Below, piece after piece: positions 1 to 8,357 of a stretch of 39,802 bases of DNA (positions within the stretch are counted from its first letter, which is position 1; every line of letters starts with the position of its first letter). Under the pieces are notes generated by a model. It saw only the letters and a program-made list of their open reading frames with translations, did not search any database and was not told the origin of the DNA. Origin of the DNA: Candidatus Ozemibacter sibiricus (GTDB lineage: Bacteria > Muiribacteriota > Ozemobacteria > Ozemobacterales > Ozemobacteraceae). A program made the translations under genes and the position numbers. The stretch lies in the NCBI GenBank assembly GCA_003327425.1, contig QOQW01000035.1, positions 1 through 39,802 on the forward strand. The letters run 5' to 3'.

Positions 1-106
1 TAAACGTGTTGCCCTCGACCTCCTGAGGGAAGCCCATCTGGCCACGAGATTCGAGATACTTCGGAGCCTGAGTCGGCAGCGACTCATGTTTCTTGGTAAA
101 GGCCAT
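1..106 (-). CDS. 5' end of an unidentified multicopy gene (partial)
   Basis: An open frame starts at the ATG at 106-104 and runs off the left edge. It begins MAFTKKHESLPTQAPKYL and continues for 35 codons. The identical frame starts at 39697 in the right copy. I do not recognise the protein. A -10-like TAGCAT lies 8 nt before the ATG inside the repeat. A transposase of an insertion sequence would explain the multicopy behaviour, since the repeat boundary lies only 21 nt upstream of the start codon, but the 35 visible residues show no transposase motif. A repeated native gene family is equally possible. Confidence 0.45.
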   Translation of the reverse strand, partial: MAFTKKHESLPTQAPKYLESRGQMGFPQEVEGNTF

Positions 107-127
107 CTGTACCCATGCTAGAGTGTC
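1..127. repeat. Left copy of perfect 127-bp inverted terminal repeat
   Basis: Bases 1-127 are the exact reverse complement of 39676-39802. Identity stops abruptly: base 128 onward does not match the sequence inside the right copy. The repeat contains the first 35 codons of a gene reading outward from the window. A length of exactly 127 matches a common assembler k-mer size, so this is most simply a node shared by two contig ends at a multicopy element, not a biological telomere. Confidence 0.95.
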
Positions 128-169
128 ACGTCCGGCTTGCCGATACCTTGCCTGATGAGGACAAGCGCT

Positions 170-1195
170 ATGCACCATTCTTGCTGTGCCAATTCCCGGC
201 CGCTGCCCGGCGGCCTCCTGTTGCTGTTGTTCACCCTGGCGACCGGGGTCGCCTCGGCGGCCCTCACGCCGCTCGAACGACCCGGCGCCACACCGCCCGC
301 CCTCCAGGCCGCCCCCGCGAGCCGGCCGGCGCAGGCTCTGGCCCTCGAGGAAGAAGCGACCGAAGGCGGGTTCGTCTTCTACAACCGCAAACTGATCGCC
401 GAGACCATGGGCCGGATGCGCCAGCTCCTGCTCACCTTCGACGACGGCCCCCATCCCGTGACCACGCCACAGGTGCTGGACATCCTCAAGCGCTGGAACG
501 TCAAAGGGGTCTTCTTCGTCGTCGGCATGAACGCCCGCAAGTACCCCGACCTGGTGCGCCGCATCCATGCCGAAGGCCACACCATCGGCAACCACACCTG
601 GTACCACTTGAATCTGAAGAAATTCAGTCCCGAACGCATTCGCAAGGAAATCCGGGAAACCAACGACCTGATCCAGCAGCTCACCGGGGTGCGTCCCCGC
701 CTGTTCCGCCCCCCCTACGGCAGCCTCAACGCCACGGTCGTCGAGATCCTGCGCCAGGAGGGCATGGACATCATGCTCTGGACCTTCGACCCGCGCGACT
801 GGCGGAATCGCAGCATGGTCCAGACGGTGGCGTCCCTCAAGAAGCAGCTCCATCTCGAGAACGGCGGCAAAGGCGGCATCATCCTCCTGCATGATCCGCT
901 CCCTTCCACCGCCGCCTCGCTCGACCCGCTGCTGGCGGCCCTCTCCCAGAGCAACCTGCTGCCCACCGCCTACCACCGCGGCCCGACCCAGGGTCGGGAG
1001 TTCTGGGCGGCGCGCAGTCCCTTCCTGTGGCGAACCTTCCACTGGAAGCGTCCCTTCCAACCGGACGGGGCGCGCTACCCGGTGTTGACCAGCCTGCTGC
1101 AGCCGCCCCCGCCCGGCGACTTCTCGGCGATGGCCCTCTTGCGGGCCAAGAAATCGGGACAGCTGTTCACCACGCTGGTCACCCGCGCCTTCTGA
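170..1195 (+). CDS. Exported polysaccharide deacetylase (NodB/CE4 family)
   Basis: A 341-residue protein predicted to remove N- or O-acetyl groups from an extracellular or cell-wall polysaccharide using a divalent metal. All CE4 motifs are visible: TFDDGP (motif 1, catalytic Asp and metal Asp), HTWYH (motif 2, metal His pair), RPPYG (motif 3), DPRDW (motif 4) and LLHD (motif 5, catalytic His). A hydrophobic stretch (GGLLLLLFTLATGVASA) forms a signal peptide or N-terminal anchor. I chose the ATG at 170 because AGGA lies 8 nt upstream and the signal peptide then sits at the N-terminus; an in-frame ATG at 137 adds 11 residues. About 95 residues follow the last motif and match nothing I know. It converges with the minus-strand operon, with only 6 nt between stops. 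Substrate (peptidoglycan, chitin-like or exopolysaccharide) cannot be told. Confidence 0.9.
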   Translation: MHHSCCANSRPLPGGLLLLLFTLATGVASAALTPLERPGATPPALQAAPASRPAQALALEEEATEGGFVFYNRKLIAETMGRMRQLLLTFDDGPHPVTTPQVLDILKRWNVKGVFFVVGMNARKYPDLVRRIHAEGHTIGNHTWYHLNLKKFSPERIRKEIRETNDLIQQLTGVRPRLFRPPYGSLNATVVEILRQEGMDIMLWTFDPRDWRNRSMVQTVASLKKQLHLENGGKGGIILLHDPLPSTAASLDPLLAALSQSNLLPTAYHRGPTQGREFWAARSPFLWRTFHWKRPFQPDGARYPVLTSLLQPPPPGDFSAMALLRAKKSGQLFTTLVTRAF

Positions 1196-1201
1196 GCCCC
1201 T

Positions 1202-1780
1202 TCAACCGCAGGACCGCGCCCACAGATTGATCCAGGCCACGTCGGGCCGACCCGCCAGGTCGGCCGATCGTCCGCATTCCACCGATCGGAAGCCGGCGAT
1301 GGTCGCCAGGTCGATCAGTTCGTCTTCCTGGTAGAGAGCCCAGAACCGGCCTTCCTCATCGGCGAATTCGCCGGTGCCGGCCTTGACCGACAGGAACAGC
1401 AGCCCCTCCGGCATCAGCACTCGATGCGCCTCGTGGAGCGCGAAGAGGATCCGGGCTTTGGGCAGATGCAGCAGGGAGGCGCACGCCCAGATGCCGGCGA
1501 AACTGGCCGGACGGAAGGGCAGCCAGGCCAGATCGCCCCGGATCAGGGTCTGGCCGCCCCGCTCCCGATGCTGCCGCAGCATTCCCATGCTCCGATCGAG
1601 GGAGACCACGTCGAACCCCCTGGCGGCCAGGGTCAGCGAATCGCGGCCGGCCCCCGACCCCAGATCGAGGACCCGACTGCGGGGCGGCAGCGCCCGACAG
1701 AACGGTTCCCACAGGAAGGCAAGGTCCCGAGCGAGGGAATGGGCCGCATACGCGGCCGCGTGGCGATCGTAGAAATCCAT
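1202..1780 (-). CDS. Class I SAM-dependent methyltransferase
   Basis: A 192-residue protein with a Rossmann-type methyltransferase fold. Motif I is VLDLGSGAGRDS (residues about 37-48), followed by the acidic end of beta-2 in VVSLDRS and the motif LPFRPASFAGIWACASLLHL typical of the Methyltransf_11/25 group. Small-molecule methylation (quinone, lipid or similar) is the usual role of such proteins, but the substrate cannot be read from sequence. It is the last gene of the minus-strand operon, 15 nt after the HAD phosphatase, so it is probably co-transcribed. It has no signal peptide or membrane segment and is cytoplasmic. Confidence 0.85.
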   Translation of the reverse strand: MDFYDRHAAAYAAHSLARDLAFLWEPFCRALPPRSRVLDLGSGAGRDSLTLAARGFDVVSLDRSMGMLRQHRERGGQTLIRGDLAWLPFRPASFAGIWACASLLHLPKARILFALHEAHRVLMPEGLLFLSVKAGTGEFADEEGRFWALYQEDELIDLATIAGFRSVECGRSADLAGRPDVAWINLWARSCG

Positions 1781-1795
1781 GGCGCCTCGGCTCGG

Positions 1796-2488
1796 TCAGG
1801 ACAGCACCAAATGTTCGACCGCCGCGGCATCGGCCAGATCGGGCAGCACCCAGGTGGGGGCTGCGGCGGCCAGCCGGGCGAGCGGAACCGCTCCGGTGGC
1901 CACGGCCAGCACGCGCACCCCCGCTGCCTGGGAGGCCGTGATGTCGTTGATGGTATCGCCCACCATGATCACCTCATCGGCGGGCACCGGCTGGCCGCGC
2001 AAGGCGCCGGCGCGACGCACCGCCCGTCGGATCAGCTCGGCCCGCTCCGGATCTTCGCACCCGAAGGCCCCGACCCGAAAATGCTCGGCGATGCCGAAGC
2101 GGGACAATTTGATCTGCGCCCCTTCTCGGAAATTGCCGGTCACCAGGCCCAGACAGACGTCGGGATGAGCGGACAACCGCTGCAGCAAGTCGGCCACGCC
2201 CGGCTTCAGGTGGCCCCGCCCCTGGATGCCCGCGGCCAGGATCTCGGCATAGCGAGCTTTGAACCGCGCCAGGCGGTCGGGCGACGGGAAGGGCGTGCCA
2301 TCGCGAGCGCTGATCTGACGCAGGGCGTTGAGATCGGTATTCCCGTCCAGGCGGATGCCTTCGAGGCCGCGCGGCGCCTCGAGCACCTCGATGACCGACC
2401 GTTCCAGGGCCTCGTACCCGCTGCGATCGGCCGACAGCAGGGTGCCATCGATATCGAAGAGGACGAGACGCCGCCAGGAGGTGGACAT
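1796..2488 (-). CDS. HAD-superfamily phosphatase, phosphoglycolate phosphatase-like
   Basis: A 230-residue haloacid-dehalogenase hydrolase. Motif I LFDIDGTLL carries the nucleophile and acid/base Asp pair; motif II is the Thr of GLVTGN; a Lys in IKLSRF is a candidate for motif III; motif IV GDTINDI supplies the metal-binding Asp. The helical cap lies between motifs I and II, as in the Gph/PGP subfamily. Likely a cytoplasmic phosphomonoesterase; the true substrate is unknown. It starts about 9 nt after the adenylate cyclase stop. I prefer the ATG at 2488; a GTG at 2494 two codons upstream has GGAAG at a better distance and is a real alternative. No phosphoglycolate-producing pathway gene is nearby. 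Confidence 0.85.
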   Translation of the reverse strand: MSTSWRRLVLFDIDGTLLSADRSGYEALERSVIEVLEAPRGLEGIRLDGNTDLNALRQISARDGTPFPSPDRLARFKARYAEILAAGIQGRGHLKPGVADLLQRLSAHPDVCLGLVTGNFREGAQIKLSRFGIAEHFRVGAFGCEDPERAELIRRAVRRAGALRGQPVPADEVIMVGDTINDITASQAAGVRVLAVATGAVPLARLAAAAPTWVLPDLADAAAVEHLVLS

Positions 2489-2496
2489 GGCCACGG

Positions 2497-4221
2497 TCAG
2501 CTTCCGCCCCCCGGGCGATGGTCCTGGACCGGTTCGGGGGTTGCATCGCTGACCGGTTCGGCGGGGAGCGGCTCGGCCGGCGGCTGGCCGGAGCGGCCGG
2601 CCGCCATCTTGTCCTTCATCCGGATGATCTTGCCCCGCCCGCGCACCCCGGCCTCTTCCCGGTAGCCCAGCACCTCGTAGACCCGCATCGTGCCCTCCAG
2701 GCCACGGATCGCGACGTTCTCGCGCGGCACGGCCCGCACCTCGTTCGAGATCTGCTCGTAGGTCGGCTCATCGATCAGCAGGCTGCTCTTCAGCTCTTTA
2801 TTGAGCGCTTCGAGGCGAGACGCCAGGTTGACGGTGGTGCCCATGACGGTGAACTCGGAGCGCCGTTCGGAGCCGATGTTGCCGGCCAGCACCGGCCCGG
2901 TGGCGATGCCGATGCGGATGCTGAAGCCTTCGCGCCCCTCCTGGGCCCAGCGGGCCTGCAGGTGGCGCACCTCTTCGAGCATGGCGAGCGCCGCCCGCAC
3001 GGCGGACAACCCGGGCAGCGGCAGGTCGGCCAGGACGCCGAAGCGCGCCATGACCGCGTCGCCGATGAATTTGTCGATCTCCCCGTTGTTGTCGAGCACG
3101 ATCTCGGTCATGCGCGAAAGGTACTCGTTGATGGCATGGACCACCTGCTCCGGGGTCAGCCGGGAACTGAAGCGGGTGAACCCTGCGATATCCGAAAACA
3201 GGATGGTCGCCGTCTTGGTGGTGCCGCCCATGCGGATCGAGCCGGGGTTTTTCATGATGGTCTCGACCAGTTCAGGCGAGGTATACCGCGAGAAGATCTC
3301 TTTCAGGCGCTTCTTCTCCTGGAGCTGCTGTTCCGTCAACTGCCTGGTCGAGGTCAGTTCGTCGCGGGTCTGCAGCAGGATGTTGGCATTGGCCAGGGCC
3401 ATGCCCATGAACGAACCGAGCGAGGTGAGGAAGCGCAGGTCGGCCTCGTCGATCTCCTGGCGCTCGCCCTGGAAGGCCTCGAGATGGATCACCCCGAGCG
3501 ACTCGGTCTGGGTATGGATGGGCAGCGCCAGCAGGGTGCCGGGCAAAGGCGGCAGGTCGATGAGCGGGCGGGTTTCCAGGTCATCGGTCGCCGCCAGCCG
3601 ATAGACGGGGCGACGGCGCTGGAAGGCGAACGTCAGGAAGTGCGGCTGGTGCAAGGGAATGATCAGGGTTCCTTTGATGGAGTCGGGAAACCCCTGCCAG
3701 CGGCAGGGATACAGCTCCTGCTTTTCGCGGTCGTGCAGGAAGAGGATGAACTTGCTGACCCCGACTTCCTGGACCAGCATGTCATTGATGTTCTGAAAGA
3801 GCTGTTCCGGATCAAGCGTGGTCGACAGATTCTTCACCTTGGTGAACAGCGTCGACAACTGGTTGCGCACCGCCCTGATCCGTTCGTTGAGGGCTTCCGA
3901 CTTCTTCTTGAACTCCTCGCGTTGCCGCTCGAGGTAGCTCTTTTCGAGCGACTTCTGGAGGTCGGCCCCCAGACGGATCTGCTTGTCCCCCAGGATGTAG
4001 CGCAGGAGATACAGGAGGATCGCCACCGCCACCAGGAGCAGCACCCCCAGCACTTCGGCCACGAACCACGGGAAGGGACTGCTCGGATAGACGAACTCCA
4101 ACCCCTCGGCCCGCGCCGCGGTCGCTCCGATCGCCTCCAGGAAGAGGCCGAGCAGGAGGAGGCCGCCACGGGCAGAACGACCAAGCCGGAAGAATGGTCG
4201 GCAGTCGAATGGCGACGGCAT
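2497..4221 (-). CDS. Membrane-anchored class III adenylate cyclase with GAF domain
   Basis: A 574-residue protein expected to make cAMP from ATP. Order: signal-like hydrophobic segment (about 15-36), short extracytoplasmic stretch, transmembrane helix (about 50-72), coiled coil, GAF domain (about 130-285), a second coiled coil ending in the RYTSPELVETI linker, and a cyclase homology domain (about 330-520). The catalytic set is complete: metal Asp in FSDIAGFT, Lys and second metal Asp in DKFIGDAVMARFG, and Asn/Arg in NLASRLE. The purine-specifying pair is Lys plus Thr (VMGTTVN), as in class IIIb adenylate cyclases. The ATG at 4221 is used because the upstream pilin gene stops 1 nt earlier (TGA-G-ATG), indicating translational coupling; a longer frame to 4443 only overlaps that gene. 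Position inside a minor-pilin operon suggests it responds to the pilus or surface, which is inference. The C-terminal 55 residues are basic, then proline-rich. Confidence 0.92.
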   Translation of the reverse strand: MPSPFDCRPFFRLGRSARGGLLLLGLFLEAIGATAARAEGLEFVYPSSPFPWFVAEVLGVLLLVAVAILLYLLRYILGDKQIRLGADLQKSLEKSYLERQREEFKKKSEALNERIRAVRNQLSTLFTKVKNLSTTLDPEQLFQNINDMLVQEVGVSKFILFLHDREKQELYPCRWQGFPDSIKGTLIIPLHQPHFLTFAFQRRRPVYRLAATDDLETRPLIDLPPLPGTLLALPIHTQTESLGVIHLEAFQGERQEIDEADLRFLTSLGSFMGMALANANILLQTRDELTSTRQLTEQQLQEKKRLKEIFSRYTSPELVETIMKNPGSIRMGGTTKTATILFSDIAGFTRFSSRLTPEQVVHAINEYLSRMTEIVLDNNGEIDKFIGDAVMARFGVLADLPLPGLSAVRAALAMLEEVRHLQARWAQEGREGFSIRIGIATGPVLAGNIGSERRSEFTVMGTTVNLASRLEALNKELKSSLLIDEPTYEQISNEVRAVPRENVAIRGLEGTMRVYEVLGYREEAGVRGRGKIIRMKDKMAAGRSGQPPAEPLPAEPVSDATPEPVQDHRPGGGS

Positions 4222-4222
4222 C

Positions 4223-4924
4223 TCAATAGGTCGGATTGGCGGTCGGCTTCGACTCCACCACCAGCTTGAACTTGGCATTCTGGACGAGGGTGATCTCGGG
4301 ATTGCCGATCGACGGCGGCGGTTTGAGCAGGATCGAGATCTCGAGGATGGAGCCCACGATGCGGCCTGGCCCATCGAGTTCCTCTTCGAAGGTGGCATCG
4401 CGTTGGGTGACCTGGCTGGCCCGGATCGTGATGGTGTCGACATCTTCGAGCACGAGCAGGTTGGCGACCCCCGGCCCCGTCAACCGGATCTCGCGCCCCG
4501 CCCGGGTCAGGAGCCAGGTATCGGGGCCGGTGACCAGGCCCGAGGCGGGATCGAAGTGATCGATCTGCCAGGCCATGAAGATGCCATCGGCCGTCGGGGA
4601 AGGGTTGAACAGCAGGGGGCGGGAGGTCCGGGTGATGGTCCAGTTCCCCGGCGTGGCCAGATCCTGGCGTTCAAGCTTGTCGGTGGCTTCTTCGAGCGGC
4701 TTGCGCAGGCGATTCCAGAACAATTCGGCCTGGCGGGTCCGTTCCTGCTTCCAGGTGGTGAGGCGATAGGAGCCCATGGATTGCCGATAGAGGATCATCG
4801 CGCCGGTGCCCAGAATGGCGAGGACGAACACCGTCACCAGGACCTCGACCAGGGTGAAGCCCGGCGAAGGGCGGCCCCCCGCCCCGGCGCCAGCGATGCC
4901 CCGCGCGGCCGGCCGTTCAGTCAT
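4223..4924 (-). CDS. Minor pilin/pseudopilin, PilW/GspJ-like
   Basis: A 233-residue protein with a type III (prepilin) signal. The leader ends in a Gly followed by FTLVEVLVTVFVLAILGTGA, so cleavage is expected after Gly22, leaving N-methyl-Phe1 and the conserved Glu5. The long globular domain and the position after PilV- and PilX-like genes fit a PilW/GspJ-type minor pilin. It would enter the inner membrane, be processed by a prepilin peptidase (not encoded here) and assemble in a pilus or pseudopilus tip. It overlaps the previous gene by 8 nt and is followed at 1 nt by the adenylate cyclase. Beyond the N-terminus I see no family motif, so the PilW/GspJ label rests on size and order. Confidence 0.82.
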   Translation of the reverse strand: MTERPAARGIAGAGAGGRPSPGFTLVEVLVTVFVLAILGTGAMILYRQSMGSYRLTTWKQERTRQAELFWNRLRKPLEEATDKLERQDLATPGNWTITRTSRPLLFNPSPTADGIFMAWQIDHFDPASGLVTGPDTWLLTRAGREIRLTGPGVANLLVLEDVDTITIRASQVTQRDATFEEELDGPGRIVGSILEISILLKPPPSIGNPEITLVQNAKFKLVVESKPTANPTY

Positions 4925-5426
4925 GGGTGACTTCCACCTCGAGGAGTTCTTCGATGATCTTCTTCTCGGTTTCGCACTGGCCCCAGGCTTCGATCTTGAT
5001 GAAATCGCGCCGATAGCCGGTGTCTTCGCGCGTGATCAATTCGAACCGGTTGATGCCGACCCGGTAGGTGCGACCGTCGTGCAGCTTCAGGGCATCGGTG
5101 AGCCGTCGCGCGATGGGGCCATCTCTTTCGCTGTCCATTTCGGCCAGCCAGATGGAAGTATAAGGCGCCGCCTGGGCGGGCGGCAGTTCCCGGACGGCGG
5201 AGGCCACTTGATAGAACTCGGTGGGCAGCACCCGGAACTTGTACAAGGCCATCTGCATGATACCACGGGCGGCCGCCAGCGCTTTGGCCTGGAGTTCGAG
5301 CTGCCCGAAGGTATCGCGCTGAGCGCGCGACCGGAAGAACAGCACCGAGACGAAGACCAGCAGGCCGATGGTCAGCACCAGGACCATGGCCAGGGCGAAG
5401 CCGCGGCGGGGCAGGCGGCGGTTCAT
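4917..5426 (-). CDS. Minor pilin-like protein, PilX/GspK-like
   Basis: A 169-residue protein with a short basic N-terminus followed by GFALAMVLVLTIGLLVFVSV and a basic stop-transfer segment. The sequence after the Gly resembles the atypical prepilin starts of PilX and GspK, which often lack the Glu5 found in other pilins; here residue 5 is Met. Lack of Glu5 is typical of the tip-most subunit GspK. The globular domain is small (about 135 residues), closer to PilX than to full-length GspK (about 300). ATGA overlap with the upstream PilV-like gene and an 8-nt overlap with the downstream PilW-like gene support tight co-translation. Confidence 0.75.
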   Translation of the reverse strand: MNRRLPRRGFALAMVLVLTIGLLVFVSVLFFRSRAQRDTFGQLELQAKALAAARGIMQMALYKFRVLPTEFYQVASAVRELPPAQAAPYTSIWLAEMDSERDGPIARRLTDALKLHDGRTYRVGINRFELITREDTGYRRDFIKIEAWGQCETEKKIIEELLEVEVTHD

Positions 5427-6058
5427 CGGCGCAGGTCCGCCCGGAAGGTGGCCAGGCGTACGGGCTGGCTTTCGGGATTGCTGACGGTCACCGCGATGCG
5501 CAGGAAGCAGTCGGGACAGCTATAGGTGGCGATCATGAGGCCAGGAGGAGGCACCGGGAGGAAGGGAAGGGGAGGAGGAGGAGGGGGCGGCAACGGGCCG
5601 GCATTGGGATCGGCGGGAGGGAGGGCATGGAAGAAGTGGAACATCAAGGCATTGCTGCTGCCGGCCGGCCCGGAGAATTCCCGGAAGACCTGCACCTGGA
5701 TGTCATAGCGGACGCGGCCGATGTCGACGCTGCCTGACCCCAGCGCCGGACTGCCCTGCAGCGTGATCTTCCCGTTGCTCGATCCGCTGGCGTGGATCAC
5801 TTCGAAGGGCAGATCGACGCTGGTGGAGGCATTATCGAGGAGTTCGAACTGGACACCCATCAACTTGGCCAGCGCCGCTTCGGCGATCTTCAATCCCTGT
5901 TCCTGGAACGCCTGCTTCGAGGTCAGGGCGTAGGACGTGCCGAACACCCGGATCAACGGGAAGACGGCCGCCGCCAGGATGACCAGGGCCACCAGGACTT
6001 CGGGCAGGGTGAGCCCGTCTCGCCTGCGCATGGGTGATGGACGGCCGCCAGCGATCAT
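5423..6058 (-). CDS. Minor pilin, PilV/GspI-like, with polyproline tract
   Basis: A 211-residue type IV pilin-like protein. The prepilin signal is MRRRDG followed by LTLPEVLVALVILAAAVFPL, with Glu5 conserved (cleavage after the Gly). The Leu-Thr-Leu start and VLVALVILA are typical of PilV/GspI. Residues about 155-172 form a proline run (LPPPPPPPLPFLPVPPP), unusual for a pilin head. The start at 6058 overlaps the stop of the preceding gene as ATGA, which argues for coupling; an internal ATG at 6031 would give a shorter, more standard leader. Neither has a good Shine-Dalgarno sequence. It is the first of three consecutive pilin-like genes. Confidence 0.82.
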   Translation of the reverse strand: MIAGGRPSPMRRRDGLTLPEVLVALVILAAAVFPLIRVFGTSYALTSKQAFQEQGLKIAEAALAKLMGVQFELLDNASTSVDLPFEVIHASGSSNGKITLQGSPALGSGSVDIGRVRYDIQVQVFREFSGPAGSSNALMFHFFHALPPADPNAGPLPPPPPPPLPFLPVPPPGLMIATYSCPDCFLRIAVTVSNPESQPVRLATFRADLRR

Positions 6059-8331
6059 TCGAGCTTGCGGTGCTTCTGCTCGAGGACCCGGATCCGCGTC
6101 TTCTCGTCGGTCACCTTGAACAGCACGGTCAGGCTCCGTTCGTTGCCGCGATAATCGAACATCGTGGCCGAGATCGAGGGGTGCTGGGAAGGATTGCCCG
6201 GACCAGGCACGGTGGGTTCGCCGACCGTCGGCTCGCGAAACACCACCCGGATCGGCTCGGACTTGTACTGGTCTTTGCGCCAGGATCGCCTGATCTGCAG
6301 TGGCGGCACCTGGTTGGGCACATCGATGATGAACTCGCCGCGTTCGATCCCGCTGTAGGGGGGATCGATGACTTTGCCCGACAAGGGCCAGTTGAGGAAA
6401 TGCACGTTGTCTTCCGCCCAGATCGTGACCTCATACTCCACGTCTTCGATCAGCGGAATCGTCTGCACCAGCACGGCCTTGTACCCCCACCCGTTCCGTT
6501 CACCGAAGGTGGCGGCATCGGCCACGATGGGATTGCCCTGCAGGTCGGTGTCGGACCTGGCGAAATTCTCGAGCCGGAAATGCTGGCGAATGAAACTTTC
6601 GCTCCGGGCGGGGCCGGGCAGGAATTTGCTGGCCCAGGTCGCTTCGACGCTCGAGAGCAGGGGGCGGGCCCCCCCATCCAATTGGAGAGCGATGATGTCG
6701 TAATCGCGAACGTAGGCCGGTGTCATGTCTTCGATTCTGATGGGGGCTTTCTCGATGAATTGCGAGTATTCCGCATCGTTCAGCGTCTGGACGGACGCCA
6801 CCCCGACCGGCGGGAAAAACAGCACATCATTGGGGTCGCGCATCGATTGCACCCGGATGATGATATTGGGTCGATCATTGTCATCGACCCAGATGGTCCC
6901 TTCGCCTTCCTCGATCCGCTGACGGATGTCGAGGTCTTCGAACCTGACCTGATCAGGCTCTTTGGTCACCATGTAGGGGAACGGCCTGGCCTGCCCCGGG
7001 TCGGTCAGAAGATCTTCGGCGAGCGGGCCCCGCAAGCCATAACAGTCGGTCGGCACATCTTCCTGAATCATCGGTTCACCGGGGTTGAGGACTTTGTTTT
7101 CGTCCCACGCAAAGACGGTGTATTTCATTTCTCCCAGGCAGTCATTGGGAAGGAAGACATGCGAGGCCAGGGATTCGCCAGGCAACGTCACTCCGATGCT
7201 GCCTATGAATTTCCAGTCTTCCGGTGGGGGGCTCCAGGGGCCAGGCCCGGGGGGGCCGACCATGCGCCCGATGCCGAAGCACGAATAGATCCGCTTGCCG
7301 GAATTGTCTTTGGCGGCCAGGCCGGCGAGTGCATAGAAATCGCCCGTGGTCGAGGTGCGCGGCGGACACACCCCGGTCGTCGGATCGGGCGGCCCCCCCA
7401 GCAACGGAAAAGTGGGCGCCGGCGGATGGATTTCATTCCCGAATTCGAAAATGCGGGGAGGGGTCCGGTCTTTATAGCGAATGACGTAGCAGACGTCGCT
7501 GGTCACTGGAGATTTCCGAGGAATATCGAACGCCTGTTCCTGAAAGGAGGCATCGATGTCGCGTCCATCGTAGCACCCATGCCCGGCGACATCAGCAGCA
7601 TTGAAGCAGTGTGTCGCGACATCGGGCGGACAACATCCGCTCGGGCAGGGGCGTTTTTCGCACGAGCAGGTCGTATGAAATTTGTTGGTCGGTAGATGCG
7701 GCTTATACACGATCTGCTTGGCCGAGAACTGCAACCCGATCTTGAAGACGACATCGCGAGGGGCGACGGTCGGATTTCGCGGGTAGGGCAGCCAGTATTC
7801 TGCCGAGTTGGCGGGTTTGCCGGGTGGGAGCAATTCGGCCAGCAGCAGTTTGAGAATGTTGCCATCCTGGTCGACAATCTCGGCATTCTTGGCGTACCAC
7901 CGCTTGACGTCATGGGCATCGAGAATGTCATTGCCGCCCAGAATGATCTTGGGCACGTCGAACAAGTCTTTCATCTCATTGGCCCGATCGACCGAGACAT
8001 GCTTGCCAGGATTGCCGTCCATGTACATGTCCCTGAAGGCGTTCCAAGGAAGGAAGATATCCTTCCACCCGAGGGGATTGCGAAATTCGAGGTGGATGTT
8101 GGTGATGGTGGCGACATCCTCGTAGGTATCGACGACCCCGTCGGCAGGGAGAGGTGGGGTATCGAAATCAGAGGTCAACAAGATCAGACTCGAAGCGATC
8201 GCCTGCGCGGGCAGGTCACGAACCACCGACGCGACCGGCGGATTCGCCTGCCCCGGATGCGTTCCGCCCATCAGGATCAGGAGGCACAGGAGAAGCCCGA
8301 TTGGAGCAGAGGCGCTTCTGACATTTATCAT
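6055..8331 (-). CDS. Large secreted protein of unknown function in minor-pilin operon
   Basis: A 758-residue exported protein that I do not recognise by sequence. A signal peptide (GLLLCLLILMGG, cleavage near QANP) is clear. I chose the ATG at 8331 over 8340 because the GAGGGGG element (8341-8347) is 9 nt from the former and touches the latter. Residues about 221-255 are Cys-rich (CSCEKRPCPSGCC then two further Cys) and may bind metal or form disulfides. Acidic loops such as VDQDGN and WVDDNDRP look like possible calcium sites. It lies directly upstream of PilV-, PilX- and PilW-like genes (ATGA overlap), the place where classical minor-pilin operons carry PilY1, the pilus tip adhesin. A PilY1-like tip role is inference from position; no beta-propeller motif is visible. 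Confidence 0.8.
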   Translation of the reverse strand: MINVRSASAPIGLLLCLLILMGGTHPGQANPPVASVVRDLPAQAIASSLILLTSDFDTPPLPADGVVDTYEDVATITNIHLEFRNPLGWKDIFLPWNAFRDMYMDGNPGKHVSVDRANEMKDLFDVPKIILGGNDILDAHDVKRWYAKNAEIVDQDGNILKLLLAELLPPGKPANSAEYWLPYPRNPTVAPRDVVFKIGLQFSAKQIVYKPHLPTNKFHTTCSCEKRPCPSGCCPPDVATHCFNAADVAGHGCYDGRDIDASFQEQAFDIPRKSPVTSDVCYVIRYKDRTPPRIFEFGNEIHPPAPTFPLLGGPPDPTTGVCPPRTSTTGDFYALAGLAAKDNSGKRIYSCFGIGRMVGPPGPGPWSPPPEDWKFIGSIGVTLPGESLASHVFLPNDCLGEMKYTVFAWDENKVLNPGEPMIQEDVPTDCYGLRGPLAEDLLTDPGQARPFPYMVTKEPDQVRFEDLDIRQRIEEGEGTIWVDDNDRPNIIIRVQSMRDPNDVLFFPPVGVASVQTLNDAEYSQFIEKAPIRIEDMTPAYVRDYDIIALQLDGGARPLLSSVEATWASKFLPGPARSESFIRQHFRLENFARSDTDLQGNPIVADAATFGERNGWGYKAVLVQTIPLIEDVEYEVTIWAEDNVHFLNWPLSGKVIDPPYSGIERGEFIIDVPNQVPPLQIRRSWRKDQYKSEPIRVVFREPTVGEPTVPGPGNPSQHPSISATMFDYRGNERSLTVLFKVTDEKTRIRVLEQKHRKLE

Positions 8332-8357
8332 CTTGGTCATCCCCCTCGCAGAAATTC

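Noticed and set aside
1424-2665. 413-codon open frame on the plus strand
   Set aside because: Antisense to the methyltransferase, HAD and cyclase genes, which carry full family motifs; the product is low-complexity.
2518-4269. 583-codon open frame on the plus strand
   Set aside because: Antisense shadow of the adenylate cyclase gene; no domain or ribosome site.
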